This document shows positions 12,622-12,641 of a DNA stretch of 12,641 bases, piece after piece. Each line of letters begins with the position of its first letter. The first letter of the stretch is position 1. The notes under the pieces were generated by a model that was given only the letters and a program-made list of their open reading frames with translations, was not told the origin of the DNA and made no database searches. Source of the stretch: an uncultured Caryophanales bacterium (lineage in GTDB: Bacteria > Bacillota_I > Bacilli_A > RFN20 > CAG-826); the NCBI GenBank assembly GCA_947165725.1, contig CAMVBL010000033.1:1-12641 (forward strand), given 5' to 3'. The translations under genes and the position numbers were made by a program.

Positions 12622-12635
12622 ATTATTTGTTAAAC
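12622..12635 (-). repeat. 14-bp inverted repeat flanking the IS110 gene (partner at 11070-11083)
   Basis: ATTATTTGTTAAAC at 12622-12635 is the exact reverse complement of GTTTAACAAATAAT at 11070-11083. The partner lies in codons 3-8 of pgeF. It could be a chance AT-rich match, part of the insertion history, or an assembly fold-back artefact at a contig end. Confidence 0.5.
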
Positions 12636-12641
12636 AGATAT

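Larger units (their letters stand above)
11094..12641 (-). mobile_element. IS110-family insertion sequence (left end at or beyond the window edge)
   Basis: It consists of an intact IS110-family transposase gene, a right non-coding part of about 85 bp and a left (5') non-coding part of about 250 bp carrying structured RNA. A long left non-coding region with the RNA upstream of the transposase fits the IS110 group rather than the IS1111 group. The boundaries are estimates: the right end is placed near 11094-11101 and the left end near or past 12641 from guide-like matches to the candidate bridge RNA. No terminal inverted repeats of the IS1111 type are seen. Confidence 0.6.

Overview
This AT-rich window looks like a piece of an uncultured low-GC Bacillota genome, most likely a Bacilli lineage near the Mollicutes (Acholeplasma/RF39-type). 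The basis is gene content: Spx, RNase J, a YlbF-type RNase Y accessory protein, a gram-positive deformylase, and the order ylbF-rsmD-coaD, which matches Bacillus subtilis except that ylbG is missing. UGA is a stop (ylbF ends in TGA inside an ATGA overlap with rsmD) and Trp is UGG, so the Mycoplasma/Spiroplasma code does not apply. The taxonomy is inference.

Layout. 1-119: repeats and a hairpin resembling the end of an IS21-type element that runs off the left edge. 194-577: a small acidic protein I do not recognise. 634-724: tRNA-Ser(GGA), minus strand. 825-3517: an RluA-family pseudouridine synthase followed 5 nt later by phosphoglucomutase. 3550-4536: trpS (minus). 4636-5070: spx. 5067-5678: a CYTH protein (minus). 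5718-6086: a membrane-anchored EIIB-like protein lacking the phosphorylated Cys. 6076-8317: RNase J and Maf, translationally coupled (minus). 8378-8920: peptide deformylase (minus). 8992-10366: ylbF-rsmD-coaD, tightly packed. 10369-11091: a PgeF/YfiH-type protein (minus). 11181-12641: an IS110-family transposase with a long structured 5' non-coding region.

Working together: most genes are housekeeping functions for RNA and translation (pseudouridylation, 16S methylation, Trp charging, Ser tRNA, deformylation, RNase J, Y-complex), with CoA synthesis, sugar-phosphate interconversion and the Spx stress regulator. Genes alternate in direction, which gives many divergent and convergent pairs.

Three patterns stand out. 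(1) The IS110 leader folds into two similar internal-loop structures, each capped by a hairpin with the same hexaloop. This is the architecture of an IS110 bridge RNA, and short guide-like matches to the presumed element ends and to the flanking gene can be seen. (2) First genes of transcription units (rluA-family, spx, def, ylbF, pgeF) have a -10 box 6-8 nt before the ATG and no Shine-Dalgarno, so leaderless mRNAs are likely, while internal genes have good ribosome binding sites. (3) At convergent pairs the plus-strand terminator lies inside the coding end of the opposite gene. Repeats at both window edges suggest that this is a contig broken at insertion sequences.
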